Origin: Bacteroides sp.
Lineage (GTDB): Bacteria > Bacteroidota > Bacteroidia > Bacteroidales > Bacteroidaceae
Assembly: GCA_017472925.1 (NCBI GenBank)
Contig: JAFUNS010000043.1
Location: 1 to 46,443 of the forward strand
Length of the DNA: 46,443 nucleotides
Reading direction: 5' to 3'
The translations under genes were made by a program, and so were the position numbers. This document shows, in pieces, positions 15,495 through 23,182 of this stretch. The first letter of the stretch is position 1, and each line of letters begins with the position of its first letter. Below the pieces are notes generated by a model. That model was not told the DNA's origin and made no database searches. It was given only the letters and a program-made list of their open reading frames with translations.

Positions 15495-16205
15495 ATGGAA
15501 TACAATGAACTGAAACATATATCAAGGGAACTTATCAATGAGTTTATGGAATATGAATCAATGCTTGTCCACGACAATAAGATGAGCATTGATGATTATT
15601 CTGAAATGAAGGACAAACTGATTTTCCGTTTATGCCATTATCAGCACATTGATATTGACAACACCCTTTTTACCGAAAACGGGAAGATGGGTATGAAGAA
15701 CAATGTGTTCGGTACAGTTCTTATTCCACCAATCTATGATGAGATACCCCATATTGTAGCCAAAGGATATTATTCGGTTGCAATTAATAAAAACAAATAT
15801 GGTATTGTAAAGGCAGATGGCAAAGGAACAATCATATTCCCATTTATCTATGACCTTGCTTATGAACTGAGCGAGGATTATTATGTAGGTGTATATTGCG
15901 TAACATTGAACGGAAAGCAAGGCATTGTTTCAGTTTGTCGTGATATTACAAGAACGGAAGTGGAACCTGAATATGACTTGATAGAACATATTTGGGATAG
16001 CCATTTCACATTGCTCAAAAAGGATAATAAATGTGGTTTATGGAGTTATGACCATTTCATTACACCCATTTATGATGATGTGTTCGTTCCTGAAGTGTTG
16101 GGTTGGATAATGGTTAAGAAAGATGGTGAATGGGGTTACATTGATGAAAACAATAATTACACCAAGGATATGGACAAGGCATTTCTATATCATTTCAGAG
16201 GGTGA
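15495..16205 (+). CDS. WG-repeat protein 1
   Basis: 236 residues. The frame extends back to a TTG at 15477, but the ATG at 15495 (MEYNELKHISRELINEFMEY) is the likelier start. After an N-terminal helical segment of about 60 residues come about five WG-type beta repeats: NGKMGMKNN...IPPIYDEI, NKYGIVKADGKG...FIYD, GKQGIVSV, NKCGLWSYDHFITPIYDDVF and DGEWGYIDENNNYTKDM. Such WG_beta_rep domains are thought to be binding scaffolds. No signal peptide is visible. Two paralogues follow at 16290 and 17385 and share the same closing motif (W-G-Y-x-D-x-x-N-x-x-T-x-D). Confidence 0.7.
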   Translation: MEYNELKHISRELINEFMEYESMLVHDNKMSIDDYSEMKDKLIFRLCHYQHIDIDNTLFTENGKMGMKNNVFGTVLIPPIYDEIPHIVAKGYYSVAINKNKYGIVKADGKGTIIFPFIYDLAYELSEDYYVGVYCVTLNGKQGIVSVCRDITRTEVEPEYDLIEHIWDSHFTLLKKDNKCGLWSYDHFITPIYDDVFVPEVLGWIMVKKDGEWGYIDENNNYTKDMDKAFLYHFRG

Positions 16206-16289
16206 TATTTTTGTACCGACCAAATTAAAGCGTTATATTTGAAGTCAAATTATGATATGATTTATCCATTATTATATATCAAATAATAT

Positions 16290-16994
16290 ATGTGTGATTT
16301 TGATGAAGATAGAGAAATGAAACCATTGACCCGTGAAGTGTTGGAGGACTTTTCAAACAGATGTGCAACCTTGAAGATATTCAATGAGGGTACACCTGAT
16401 TATGATGGTTTATGGAGTGATATTTGGTGTGAAGCGGAAGAATATCAACCAATGAAGGACTTTATCCATACCGTACAGGAAAACGGAAAGGAAGGGGTAA
16501 AGAATGATTTCTTTAATCATTGGATTGTTCCACCGATATTTGACAAGATTGTAGATGAAACGAATGCAAGTCTCAACTATATTGTAATGGATAACGGCAA
16601 ATACGGTATCATCCAATCAGATGGAAAAGGAACATTGGTATGCCCTTGCATTTATGATAACATTGAACCATTAAGCAATTTCGGTGATTTGGTCAAGATA
16701 ACAGTGAACGGCAAATATGGTATCATTGAATTATATAGCGGTGATTTTGCAAAGGTAAAGGCTGAACCAATCTATGATGATATTCAGGAAACCGATGGCG
16801 GTTATGTAATCCTGAAAAAGAATGGTAAATGTGGTTTGTTCAAATATGGATATGTATTGCCAACCGAATATGAACGTATTTTCATTCCTACCGTGATGGG
16901 GTGGATAAAGGTAATGAAAAATGGTGTTTGGGGATATGTTGATACCAAAAATGAGTTTACCGAAGATATGAATAAGGCATTTTTACATTTATAA
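16290..16994 (+). CDS. WG-repeat protein 2
   Basis: 234 residues; start ATG 16290. An N-terminal region without repeats (residues 1-65) is followed by WG-type repeats: NGKEGVKNDFFNHWIVPPIF, NGKYGIIQSDGKGTLVCPCI, NGKYGIIELYSGDF, NGKCGLFKYGYVLPTEYERI and NGVWGYVDTKNEFTEDMNKA. Clearly a paralogue of the 15495 gene over the repeat part, with a different N-terminus. The 84-base gap before it is AT-rich. No signal or membrane segment. It could be an immunity protein, adaptor or surface-binding partner of the ATPase system; nothing in the sequence decides. Confidence 0.7.
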   Translation: MCDFDEDREMKPLTREVLEDFSNRCATLKIFNEGTPDYDGLWSDIWCEAEEYQPMKDFIHTVQENGKEGVKNDFFNHWIVPPIFDKIVDETNASLNYIVMDNGKYGIIQSDGKGTLVCPCIYDNIEPLSNFGDLVKITVNGKYGIIELYSGDFAKVKAEPIYDDIQETDGGYVILKKNGKCGLFKYGYVLPTEYERIFIPTVMGWIKVMKNGVWGYVDTKNEFTEDMNKAFLHL

Positions 16995-16998
16995 TACT

Positions 16999-17373
16999 AT
17001 GGATAAGGTTAAGTTTGCTGAGTTCTTGGATTATGTCCTGAACTACAATTTCAAGGAAGATGTAAAGTGTATCAGACCAAGAGTCCTGATAAAGAATACA
17101 CTAATATCAATCATTCTATATACCAAAGATTATGATGTAATAGAATACGGTGATTTTACTCATAAGGAGTTTAAAAAGGAGTTTGTCAATACTTTGATTA
17201 AGGATGAATACATTGACAAGGACAAGAATCCGTTGGATTTGGTTGATGAAATTTCCAAATGGGAGTTCTATTTGAACCTGACTGATGGATATGATGTATA
17301 TTCAACCGTACATCTTTTTGATTACACGAATGACGGATTGAAGTTTGTAGGTGAAGCGTCAATGACTATATAA
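16999..17373 (+). CDS. Unknown small acidic protein
   Basis: 124 residues, start ATG 16999, only four bases after the previous stop. Mixed helix and strand (KFAEFLDYVLNYNFKEDVKC ... VHLFDYTNDGLKFVGEASMT). No recognised family, no signal peptide. Its position between two WG-repeat genes, with tight spacing on each side (12 bases to the next start), makes it part of the operon. Size and acidity would suit an immunity or adaptor protein, but this is a guess. Confidence 0.55.
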   Translation: MDKVKFAEFLDYVLNYNFKEDVKCIRPRVLIKNTLISIILYTKDYDVIEYGDFTHKEFKKEFVNTLIKDEYIDKDKNPLDLVDEISKWEFYLNLTDGYDVYSTVHLFDYTNDGLKFVGEASMTI

Positions 17374-17384
17374 ATGGATATGTT

Positions 17385-18038
17385 ATGACCAAGTTGTCGC
17401 CAAGTTCTACAAGAGATTTCTTGTTTGATGATAGAGTACCTATCCTGATTGAAGAAAACGGCAGGAAAGGGCTTAAAATGAGTGACGGTAAGATTGTCAT
17501 TCCACCGATATATGATACCATTGAACAATTGAGGTCATTTACTACAAGTAGCTATCTGTATAAGGTGGTAAAGGATGGTAAATATGGTATGATTGATGTG
17601 GAACACGATAAAGTGGTCAAAAGGTTGGACGTTGAGTATAGTTCATTCCATTGGCTTCCTAATGATGACCTCTTATTGTGCAAGAACGGCAAGTATGGTG
17701 TTTGGGATTGGCATATCTATGTCCCTTGTGAATATGATGAAATCACCTTTGTTGAATATGAGAAGAAACAAAAGATTGGAGAGCTTGAATGGGATTATCA
17801 GGACAATTACCTGTTGTTGAGGAAAGGCAACAAGTATGGTTTGTGGTCGATTGATACCAAACTATTGCCTCCCATATATGATGAGATTGCACCACCGATT
17901 GACGATTGGGGTATTAGAGTAAAAAAGGATGGTGAATGGGGTTACTTGGATAAGAACAACAATTTTACCACTGACATTTCAGAAGTTCCATTGAAATGGG
18001 AGAACTTGAATGATGTGGGTGGTGGTATCAGTTTTTGA
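17385..18038 (+). CDS. WG-repeat protein 3
   Basis: 217 residues, start ATG 17385. Repeats begin almost at once: NGRKGLKMSDGKIVIPPIYD, DGKYGMIDVEHDKV, NGKYGVWDWHIYVPCEYDEI, GNKYGLWSIDTKLLPPIYDE and DGEWGYLDKNNNFTTDISEV. It is the repeat part of the two preceding paralogues with a much shorter N-terminus, and a different last 20 residues ending GGGISF. Last gene of the operon; the terminator at 18053-18084 follows 14 bases after the stop. Confidence 0.7.
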   Translation: MTKLSPSSTRDFLFDDRVPILIEENGRKGLKMSDGKIVIPPIYDTIEQLRSFTTSSYLYKVVKDGKYGMIDVEHDKVVKRLDVEYSSFHWLPNDDLLLCKNGKYGVWDWHIYVPCEYDEITFVEYEKKQKIGELEWDYQDNYLLLRKGNKYGLWSIDTKLLPPIYDEIAPPIDDWGIRVKKDGEWGYLDKNNNFTTDISEVPLKWENLNDVGGGISF

Positions 18039-18052
18039 TATAAAACGAAAGG

Positions 18053-18084
18053 GGATAATGACAATAATGGTTCATTATCCTTTT
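18053..18084 (+). terminator. Terminator of the ATPase/WG operon
   Basis: Perfect nine-base arms GGATAATGA (18053-18061) and TCATTATCC (18072-18080) followed by TTTT. It also lies just after the end of the convergent Abi gene (stop at 18102), which it could serve on the other strand. Confidence 0.7.
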
Positions 18085-18101
18085 GGCAAATTGTTGACAT
18101 T

Positions 18102-18998
18102 TTAGTTCCATAATGGTTCGGATTGCCAATTTTCAGGAAAACCCATTGCTTTCAACGTTTGCTTTGGTTTATCGTTCAACAAATCAACAATTTCCTTTCT
18201 GAAAGCACTATTTGGATTTATACTTTGTTCTAAATATGCCAAATAACAGAATTGGGCATATAGTTTAATGGGACGGACATATTGAACATTTTGCATCCAA
18301 TTAAGAGGCATTTTTTGTGGAAGTTGTGGTTTCCAAGCAAAGCGTCTATTCCAAAGACGTGAATGATGGGCACATAGATTTCTTAATACAGTAGCACATT
18401 TCAACCAACTTTCCAAATAAATATATTGGGGTATAGCAAGACTTTTTGCGACTTGTTTTTTAACCTCAGTGTCTTTAAAATTACAATACAGTTTGGACAA
18501 AGTTCCAAAAGAAGCAACTTCCAATGTTTTCCAAACAGGCGGTAAAGACGGTTCGTCATATTTGGCGAAATGTTCAGTCAAGAACTCTTCCTTAGAACGT
18601 AAAACTTCTTTTTCTATATTTTTCAAACAGGCATCGTGTATGGTAGTATCCTTAAACAAGTTGGCATCCATAAACCAAAACGAACCATACTTCAATGAAA
18701 AGAATTGGATAATTCTTGTTCTAAGTGCTATTTCTATATCTTGTATGGAAGTAAAAACCAAGGTTCTCAGTTTTTTATCGAATGTATATGTAGTAATAAT
18801 ATCCTCAAAATTACTATCAGGTAAAAACTGATGCTTGTCTGCTTGATTTTCCATAGAACTCCAATAACTAGCCAATCTGAAATAACTGATGGAATGTAGT
18901 TGCTCCAATGCCATTTCTTCATTGGCAATGGTCAAACCTCTTTGCTTCAAATTTTCAAGTTGCTGAGGTAAATCTATTGGACGTTTATCATATTTCAT
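18102..18998 (-). CDS. Abi_2-family abortive infection protein with HEPN-type motif
   Basis: 298 residues from ATG 18998 (MKYDKRPIDLPQQLENLKQR). The frame reaches back to 19037, but that ATG lies inside the upstream hairpin and the family normally begins like the chosen start. The Abi_2 features are present: the N-terminal P-x-x-x-Q-Q-L-x-x-L-x-x-R-G segment, ISYFRLASYW, the FDKKLRTLVFTSIQDIEIAL region, and the HEPN RNase-like motif RNLCAHHSRLWNR near residue 213 (R-x4-H). Family members (AbiD/AbiF) abort phage infection. It stands alone, convergent to the secretion-like operon and near the tRNA end of the element. Probable cargo defence gene. Confidence 0.85.
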   Translation of the reverse strand: MKYDKRPIDLPQQLENLKQRGLTIANEEMALEQLHSISYFRLASYWSSMENQADKHQFLPDSNFEDIITTYTFDKKLRTLVFTSIQDIEIALRTRIIQFFSLKYGSFWFMDANLFKDTTIHDACLKNIEKEVLRSKEEFLTEHFAKYDEPSLPPVWKTLEVASFGTLSKLYCNFKDTEVKKQVAKSLAIPQYIYLESWLKCATVLRNLCAHHSRLWNRRFAWKPQLPQKMPLNWMQNVQYVRPIKLYAQFCYLAYLEQSINPNSAFRKEIVDLLNDKPKQTLKAMGFPENWQSEPLWN

Positions 18999-19009
18999 AT
19001 ACCCATATA

Positions 19010-19060
19010 AAAAGCGAAGTCCCACCGTGGTACGCATCGTTGAGAGGCGTGGTGGGAATT
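19010..19060 (-). ncRNA. Strong hairpin upstream of the Abi gene, abiF-RNA-like
   Basis: CCCACC (19021-19026) pairs with GGTGGG (19051-19056) and ACGC (19032-19035) with GCGT (19047-19050), leaving an asymmetric inner loop. On the minus strand the hairpin is followed by ACTTCGCTTTTTA and, 12 bases further on, by the Abi start codon. A structured RNA motif named abiF has been described next to genes of this family; the position fits, but I cannot align it to the model by eye. Confidence 0.45.
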
Positions 19061-19065
19061 GTTAG

Positions 19066-19212
19066 TGCAAATATACAACTTTTCTTTTATACTCAAAGAA
19101 TAGACAGTTATTTTTTTCAGATAAAGAAAAGAAATGGTATTTGAAGAATGAGTATATCTCAAAGCAATATACTACCAATCTTGATGATGTGATTGTGGTG
19201 AAAGCTAAGTAA
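19066..19212 (+). pseudogene. Possible C-terminal remnant of a lost gene
   Basis: An open frame without any start codon runs from after a stop at 19063 to TAA at 19210-19212. It would encode 48 residues, the last part reading KKWYLKNEYISKQYTTNLDD then VIVVKAK. Composition looks protein-like, and the stop is followed after five bases by a 9-base repeat array, exactly as after two intact genes of this element. I read it as the tail of a gene whose front was replaced by the Abi/operon cargo. Could also be chance. Confidence 0.3.
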
Positions 19213-19217
19213 TGGGG

Positions 19218-19267
19218 TGCGAACTGCGAACAGTGCGAATACTTGGAACACTTCGAATAGGTTCGCA
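19218..19267 (+). repeat. 9-base repeat array E
   Basis: Units start at 19218, 19225, 19234 (TGCGAA), 19243 (TTGGAA), 19252 (TTCGAA) and 19262 (TTCGCA), with steps 7, 9, 9, 9, 10. The outer units form perfect arms GTGCGAAC (19217-19224) and GTTCGCAC (19261-19268). The step pattern is that of array B at 6304, 12.9 kb away. Confidence 0.65.
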
Positions 19268-19667
19268 CATCTACAGAAACAACAAATGACTATACTGTAA
19301 AAGAATGGTCTGAATATTCAAAAATAGACCTTTATTTAGATTCAAAACAAATTTCAGGAATCAGATTTTAATTTGTTGAAAAATTGGATTTTTAGGGAAA
19401 CATCCTTACTTTTGTATCGTTCAATTCTGAGTGCCTAAAGAACAATTTTAAAGAACAATTGCTGTAAGTTATTGATTTTCAAGACGAGTATAATTTTGCG
19501 AGAATTTGAGAGATAAAGATAATTTCAATAACACCTTTTCAATAATAAAATCAATCCCAATTACCACTATAATAAGGAATTGTTGCAAATATATCGAAAA
19601 GATTTGAAATGTCTGTCATTCCATTGTATTTTTGCGCTTGCCAAACTAAAATAGCAGACTGAATTAA
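19268..19667. other. Gene-free AT-rich stretch between array E and the tRNA terminator
   Basis: No convincing gene. A promoter-like pair ATTG (19383-19386) with 20 bases and TACTTTTG (19407-19414) points rightwards. AAAGAACAATT is repeated at 19437-19447 and 19450-19460 (period 13). The element boundary may lie in this stretch or at the tRNA 3' end; I cannot place it without the other end. Confidence 0.35.
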
Positions 19668-19701
19668 TAAAAAAAGCAGTTACGAAATTTCGCAACTGCT
19701 T
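19668..19701 (-). terminator. Terminator of the tRNA gene
   Basis: AAGCAGTT (19674-19681) pairs with AACTGCTT (19694-19701), extended by an inner CGAAATTTCG palindrome across one mismatch. On the minus strand it is followed by TTTTTTT, 12 bases beyond the tRNA 3' end. Confidence 0.85.
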
Positions 19702-19712
19702 GATTTTTTGAG

Positions 19713-19786
19713 TGGACCAGCCTGGGCTTGAACCAGGGACCTCCAGATTATGAGTCTGTTGCTCTAACCAACTGAGCTACAAGTCC
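19713..19786 (-). tRNA. tRNA with CAT anticodon (probably elongator tRNA-Met)
   Basis: On the minus strand: acceptor GGACTTG/CTGGTCC with discriminator A, D arm GCTC-AGTTGGTTA-GAGC, anticodon loop CTCATAA with CAT, variable AGGTC, T arm CCTGG-TTCAAGC-CCAGG. No CCA is encoded. The anticodon stem lacks the three G-C pairs of initiator tRNA, so it is the elongator Met tRNA, or the isoleucine tRNA whose C34 is modified to lysidine. Its 3' end faces the accessory DNA to the left, a common integration target. Confidence 0.9.
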
Positions 19787-19815
19787 GGTAAAGGCTTTGT
19801 TTCCTTTAGCGAGTG

Positions 19816-19847
19816 CAAAAGTAGAACAAATCTGCGACATCTGCAAA
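19816..19847 (-). promoter_or_regulatory. Promoter of the tRNA gene
   Basis: On the minus strand TTTG (19847-19844), 20 bases, TACTTTTG (19823-19816), an exact match to the Bacteroidales consensus, about 30 bases before the tRNA 5' end. Confidence 0.75.
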
Positions 19848-19908
19848 AGATAAAGCGCTTTTTTTGATAAAAAGACTTAATTCAACCAACTATCATGGAA
19901 TTTAATTG

Positions 19909-19916
19909 TAACTTTG
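19909..19916 (+). promoter_or_regulatory. -7 box upstream of the P-type ATPase gene
   Basis: TAACTTTG matches TAnnTTTG, 19 bases before the ATG at 19935. No clear -33 box is seen, and the short leader supports a start at 19935 or 19944. Confidence 0.45.
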
Positions 19917-19934
19917 CAAAACCATTTATCATTC

Positions 19935-22568
19935 ATGGCAACTATGAATTTAACAAAACTAACAAACTACTCTATAGGTTTGACCGACAAGGAAGTACTG
20001 GAAAGCAGGGAAAAACATGGCATGAACTTGCTTACACCCCCCAAAAAGGCTTCCATGTGGAAACTTTACCTCGAAAAATTCAACGACCCCGTTATACGAA
20101 TCCTGCTGGTAGCAGCCTTTTTCTCGCTCGTCATCTCCATTATCGAGGGGGAATATGCAGAAACCATCGGTATCTTTTTCGCCATCTTCCTGGCTACAGG
20201 CATCGGCTTCTATTTTGAATATGATGCCAACAAGAAGTTCGAATTGCTGAATGCGGTGGGCGAAGAAACCCCTGTAACTGTACGCAGAAACGGGAAAATA
20301 CAAGAGATTCCACGCAAGGAAGTGGTGGTGGGTGACATTGTCATTCTGAATACCGGCGAGGAAGTGCCGGCCGATGGAGTACTGACAGAGGCCATCTCCC
20401 TGCAAATAAACGAATCAAACCTTACCGGAGAGTTGATGGTGAACAAGACTACTGACGAGGCTTCGTTCGACGAAGAAGCGACCTACCCCAGCAATGAGGT
20501 GATGAGAGGTACCACCGTGACCGATGGTCATGGCACGATGCAAGTAGTGAGAGTGGGCGATGCAACGGAAATTGGCAAGGTAGCCCAGCAAGCCACCGAG
20601 CAGAACCTGGAGGAAACTCCACTCAACATTCAGTTGGGCAAGTTGGCCAAATTCATCGAGAAGGTGGGATTCACCATTGCCGGACTTACCTTTATTATAT
20701 TTACAGGAAAGGACTTGTACCAATATCTGTCGGTGACCGACATCACCGGTTGGCACGAATGGTTGCACATAGCACGCATTGTCTTGAAATACTTCATGAT
20801 GGCCGTAACACTGATTGTGGTAGCAGTGCCCGAAGGTCTCCCCATGAGTGTAACCTTGAGCTTGGCATTGAACATGCGCCGAATGTTGAAGACCAACAAC
20901 TTGGTGCGCAAGATGCATGCCTGCGAAACCATGGGAGCCATCACCGTTATCTGTACCGACAAGACGGGTACACTTACCCAAAACCTGATGCAGGTGCACG
21001 AAGCCAAAGTGGATGAAAGTCAGATGGATGTGGTAGCCGAAGGCATCAGCGCCAACTCTACGGCCTTCCTCGAAGAACCCGAAGAAGGCAAGAAACCATC
21101 TGGTGTAGGAAACCCCACCGAAGTGGCTTTACTCTTGTGGCTGAACTCACAAGGCAAGAACTATGCCGAGTTGCGCGAAAAGGCCCAAGTGGTAAACCAA
21201 TTGACTTTCTCTACCGAACGGAAGTACATGGCCACCCTGGTCAACTCTCCCATCAAGCAACAGAGAGTATTGTATGTAAAGGGAGCTCCCGAAATTGTGA
21301 TGGGCAAATGCAACCTCCCAGCTGAAACCATCGCCCAATACAATGCCCAACTTTTGGCCTACCAGAACATGGCCATGCGTACCTTAGGCATTGCTTATAA
21401 AGTGGTTCCGGAAGGAGCAAGCAACGATTGCGCCGAGTTGGTGAACGAAGGTGGCATGACATTCTTGGGTATTTTTGCCATCAGCGATCCTATCCGCCTG
21501 GATGTTCCCGAAGCCGTAGGAAAATGTCAGAGTGCAGGTATTGGTATTAAAATTGTAACAGGTGACACCCCAGGTACAGCTACAGAGATAGCCCGTCAGA
21601 TTGGTTTGTGGAAGTCTGAAGATACGGAGCGTAATCGTATTACAGGGGTGGAATTTGCCGCACTGAGCGATGAAGAAGCACTCGACAGAGTACTCGATAT
21701 CAAGGTGATGAGTCGTGCTCGCCCCATGGACAAGCAACGCCTGGTACAATTGTTACAAAAGAAAGGGGCTGTAGTAGCGGTTACCGGCGATGGTACCAAC
21801 GATGCCCCTGCCTTGAACCATGCCCAAGTAGGTCTTTCGATGGGGACAGGTACTTCTGTAGCCAAGGAGGCCAGCGATATTACACTGCTGGACGATTCCT
21901 TCCATAGCATTGCTACAGCTGTGATGTGGGGACGTTCACTTTACAAAAATATCCAGCGTTTCATTGTATTCCAACTCACCATCAACGTGGTGGCCTTGGC
22001 CAGTGTATTGCTGGGCGCTTTCCTCGGTACCGAGCTTCCGCTTACCGTTACACAGATGTTGTGGGTGAACCTTATTATGGATACCTTTGCCGCTATGGCT
22101 TTGGCTTCCATTCCGCCCAGCGCCGATGTAATGAATGAAAAGCCCCGCAAGACCAGCGATTTCATCATCAGTCGCCCCATGCGCTATAATATATTAGGTG
22201 TTGCAGCTTGCTTCCTGGTGATATTAATGGCTATGATTATGGGCATCAAGCAACTTCCAACGGAACAAGTACCTACCGCCCTCACCATCTTCTTTACGGT
22301 GTTTGTGATGCTTCAGTTCTGGAACTTGTTCAATGCCAGTGTATTCGGCACCAATCACTCGGTATTTAAGGATGGTCGACATGCGGCAGGTATGATCAGT
22401 GTAGCAGCTATTATCCTGATAGGACAAATCATCATAGTAGAGTTTGGTGGCAAGGTATTCCGTACCGTACCGCTCTCGCTCACAGAATGGTTGTACATTA
22501 TAGGATCTACCTCTATCGTGTTATGGATAGGCGAAGTATGGCGTATGATTAAACGAATTAAAAAATAA
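19935..22568 (+). CDS. P-type cation-transporting ATPase (calcium-type, P2)
   Basis: 877 residues from ATG 19935 (MATMNLTKL); the TTG further up lies in the promoter, and ATG 19944 is also possible. Pumps a cation, probably Ca2+, across the inner membrane using ATP. Seen: N-terminal cation-ATPase domain, membrane pairs, the phosphorylation motif DKTGTLT with Asp at 342, PEGLPMSV in transmembrane helix 4 (ion site), KGAPE in the nucleotide domain, and TGDGTNDAPAL from 617. The actuator loop reads TGEL (164-167) rather than the usual TGES. C-terminal membrane helices follow to the end. First gene of an operon; its stop overlaps the next start (TAATG). Confidence 0.9.
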   Translation: MATMNLTKLTNYSIGLTDKEVLESREKHGMNLLTPPKKASMWKLYLEKFNDPVIRILLVAAFFSLVISIIEGEYAETIGIFFAIFLATGIGFYFEYDANKKFELLNAVGEETPVTVRRNGKIQEIPRKEVVVGDIVILNTGEEVPADGVLTEAISLQINESNLTGELMVNKTTDEASFDEEATYPSNEVMRGTTVTDGHGTMQVVRVGDATEIGKVAQQATEQNLEETPLNIQLGKLAKFIEKVGFTIAGLTFIIFTGKDLYQYLSVTDITGWHEWLHIARIVLKYFMMAVTLIVVAVPEGLPMSVTLSLALNMRRMLKTNNLVRKMHACETMGAITVICTDKTGTLTQNLMQVHEAKVDESQMDVVAEGISANSTAFLEEPEEGKKPSGVGNPTEVALLLWLNSQGKNYAELREKAQVVNQLTFSTERKYMATLVNSPIKQQRVLYVKGAPEIVMGKCNLPAETIAQYNAQLLAYQNMAMRTLGIAYKVVPEGASNDCAELVNEGGMTFLGIFAISDPIRLDVPEAVGKCQSAGIGIKIVTGDTPGTATEIARQIGLWKSEDTERNRITGVEFAALSDEEALDRVLDIKVMSRARPMDKQRLVQLLQKKGAVVAVTGDGTNDAPALNHAQVGLSMGTGTSVAKEASDITLLDDSFHSIATAVMWGRSLYKNIQRFIVFQLTINVVALASVLLGAFLGTELPLTVTQMLWVNLIMDTFAAMALASIPPSADVMNEKPRKTSDFIISRPMRYNILGVAACFLVILMAMIMGIKQLPTEQVPTALTIFFTVFVMLQFWNLFNASVFGTNHSVFKDGRHAAGMISVAAIILIGQIIIVEFGGKVFRTVPLSLTEWLYIIGSTSIVLWIGEVWRMIKRIKK

Positions 22569-23182
22569 TGAAGAAAGGAATAAAGACCATCGTATTTGAT
22601 TTGGGAGGAGTACTGATTGACCTCAACTTCCAACGGGCGCTTGATGCTTTTGCTGAGGCAGGGCTGAAGGATATGGCCCACGAAGTACAATCATTCAGTC
22701 GTGAAGGTATTTTTATGGACTTGGAATTGGGGAATATCTGTACGGCGGATTTCTTTAGAGCCATCCAAAAGAAAGCCAATGGTTCGCTGAGTTTGGAGCA
22801 GATACCTGCTTATTGGAACTTGATTCTTCTCGATATCCCTCAGGAGAAATTGGAGTTGGTGCGAGAACTTCGCAAACACTATACTGTGCATTTGTTGAGC
22901 AATACCAATGAGCCCCATTGGGAATACATCTGCCAGACTTGTTTCAATAAGGATGGATATACCGTAAACGATTACTTTGAAAAGATATTCCTTTCGTACG
23001 AAATGCATCTGGCTAAGCCCGACAAGGCCATTTTTGAGCAGATGTTATGCGAAGCTCAGTTAGTGCCCGAGGAGACCTTGTTTATTGACGATTCGGAAGC
23101 CAACTGTCAGTCTGCTTCTGAATTGGGCATACAAGTACACCGTTATCTGATAGGAGAAAACTTGAAAAAGATTTTCGAATAA
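22568..23182 (+). CDS. HAD-family phosphatase (IA subfamily)
   Basis: 204 residues. Motif I is FDLGGVLIDL (nucleophile Asp10, with Gly in place of the usual catalytic second Asp, as in a subgroup that includes epoxide-hydrolase-type and YihX-type HADs); motif II LLSNTN; motif III Lys in HLAKPDK; motif IV FIDDSEAN. A helical cap lies between motifs I and II. Starts on the stop of the P-type ATPase gene and ends on the start of ribF (TAATG at both joins), so the three are translated in a chain. It may dephosphorylate a sugar phosphate or FMN-like compound; next to ribF, a flavin-related role is possible but not shown. Confidence 0.85.
   Translation: MKKGIKTIVFDLGGVLIDLNFQRALDAFAEAGLKDMAHEVQSFSREGIFMDLELGNICTADFFRAIQKKANGSLSLEQIPAYWNLILLDIPQEKLELVRELRKHYTVHLLSNTNEPHWEYICQTCFNKDGYTVNDYFEKIFLSYEMHLAKPDKAIFEQMLCEAQLVPEETLFIDDSEANCQSASELGIQVHRYLIGENLKKIFE

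Noticed and set aside
19010-19037. Start of the Abi protein at 19037
   Set aside because: This ATG is in the loop of the strong hairpin; the start at 18998 matches the usual N-terminus of the family.
19713-19786. Initiator tRNA-Met
   Set aside because: The anticodon stem lacks three consecutive G-C pairs and the acceptor begins with a paired G-C, so it is an elongator-type or lysidine-type tRNA.
19895-20218. 107-codon frame overlapping the start of the P-type ATPase gene
   Set aside because: Out of frame with the ATPase, no family resemblance, and it would begin upstream of the -7 box.
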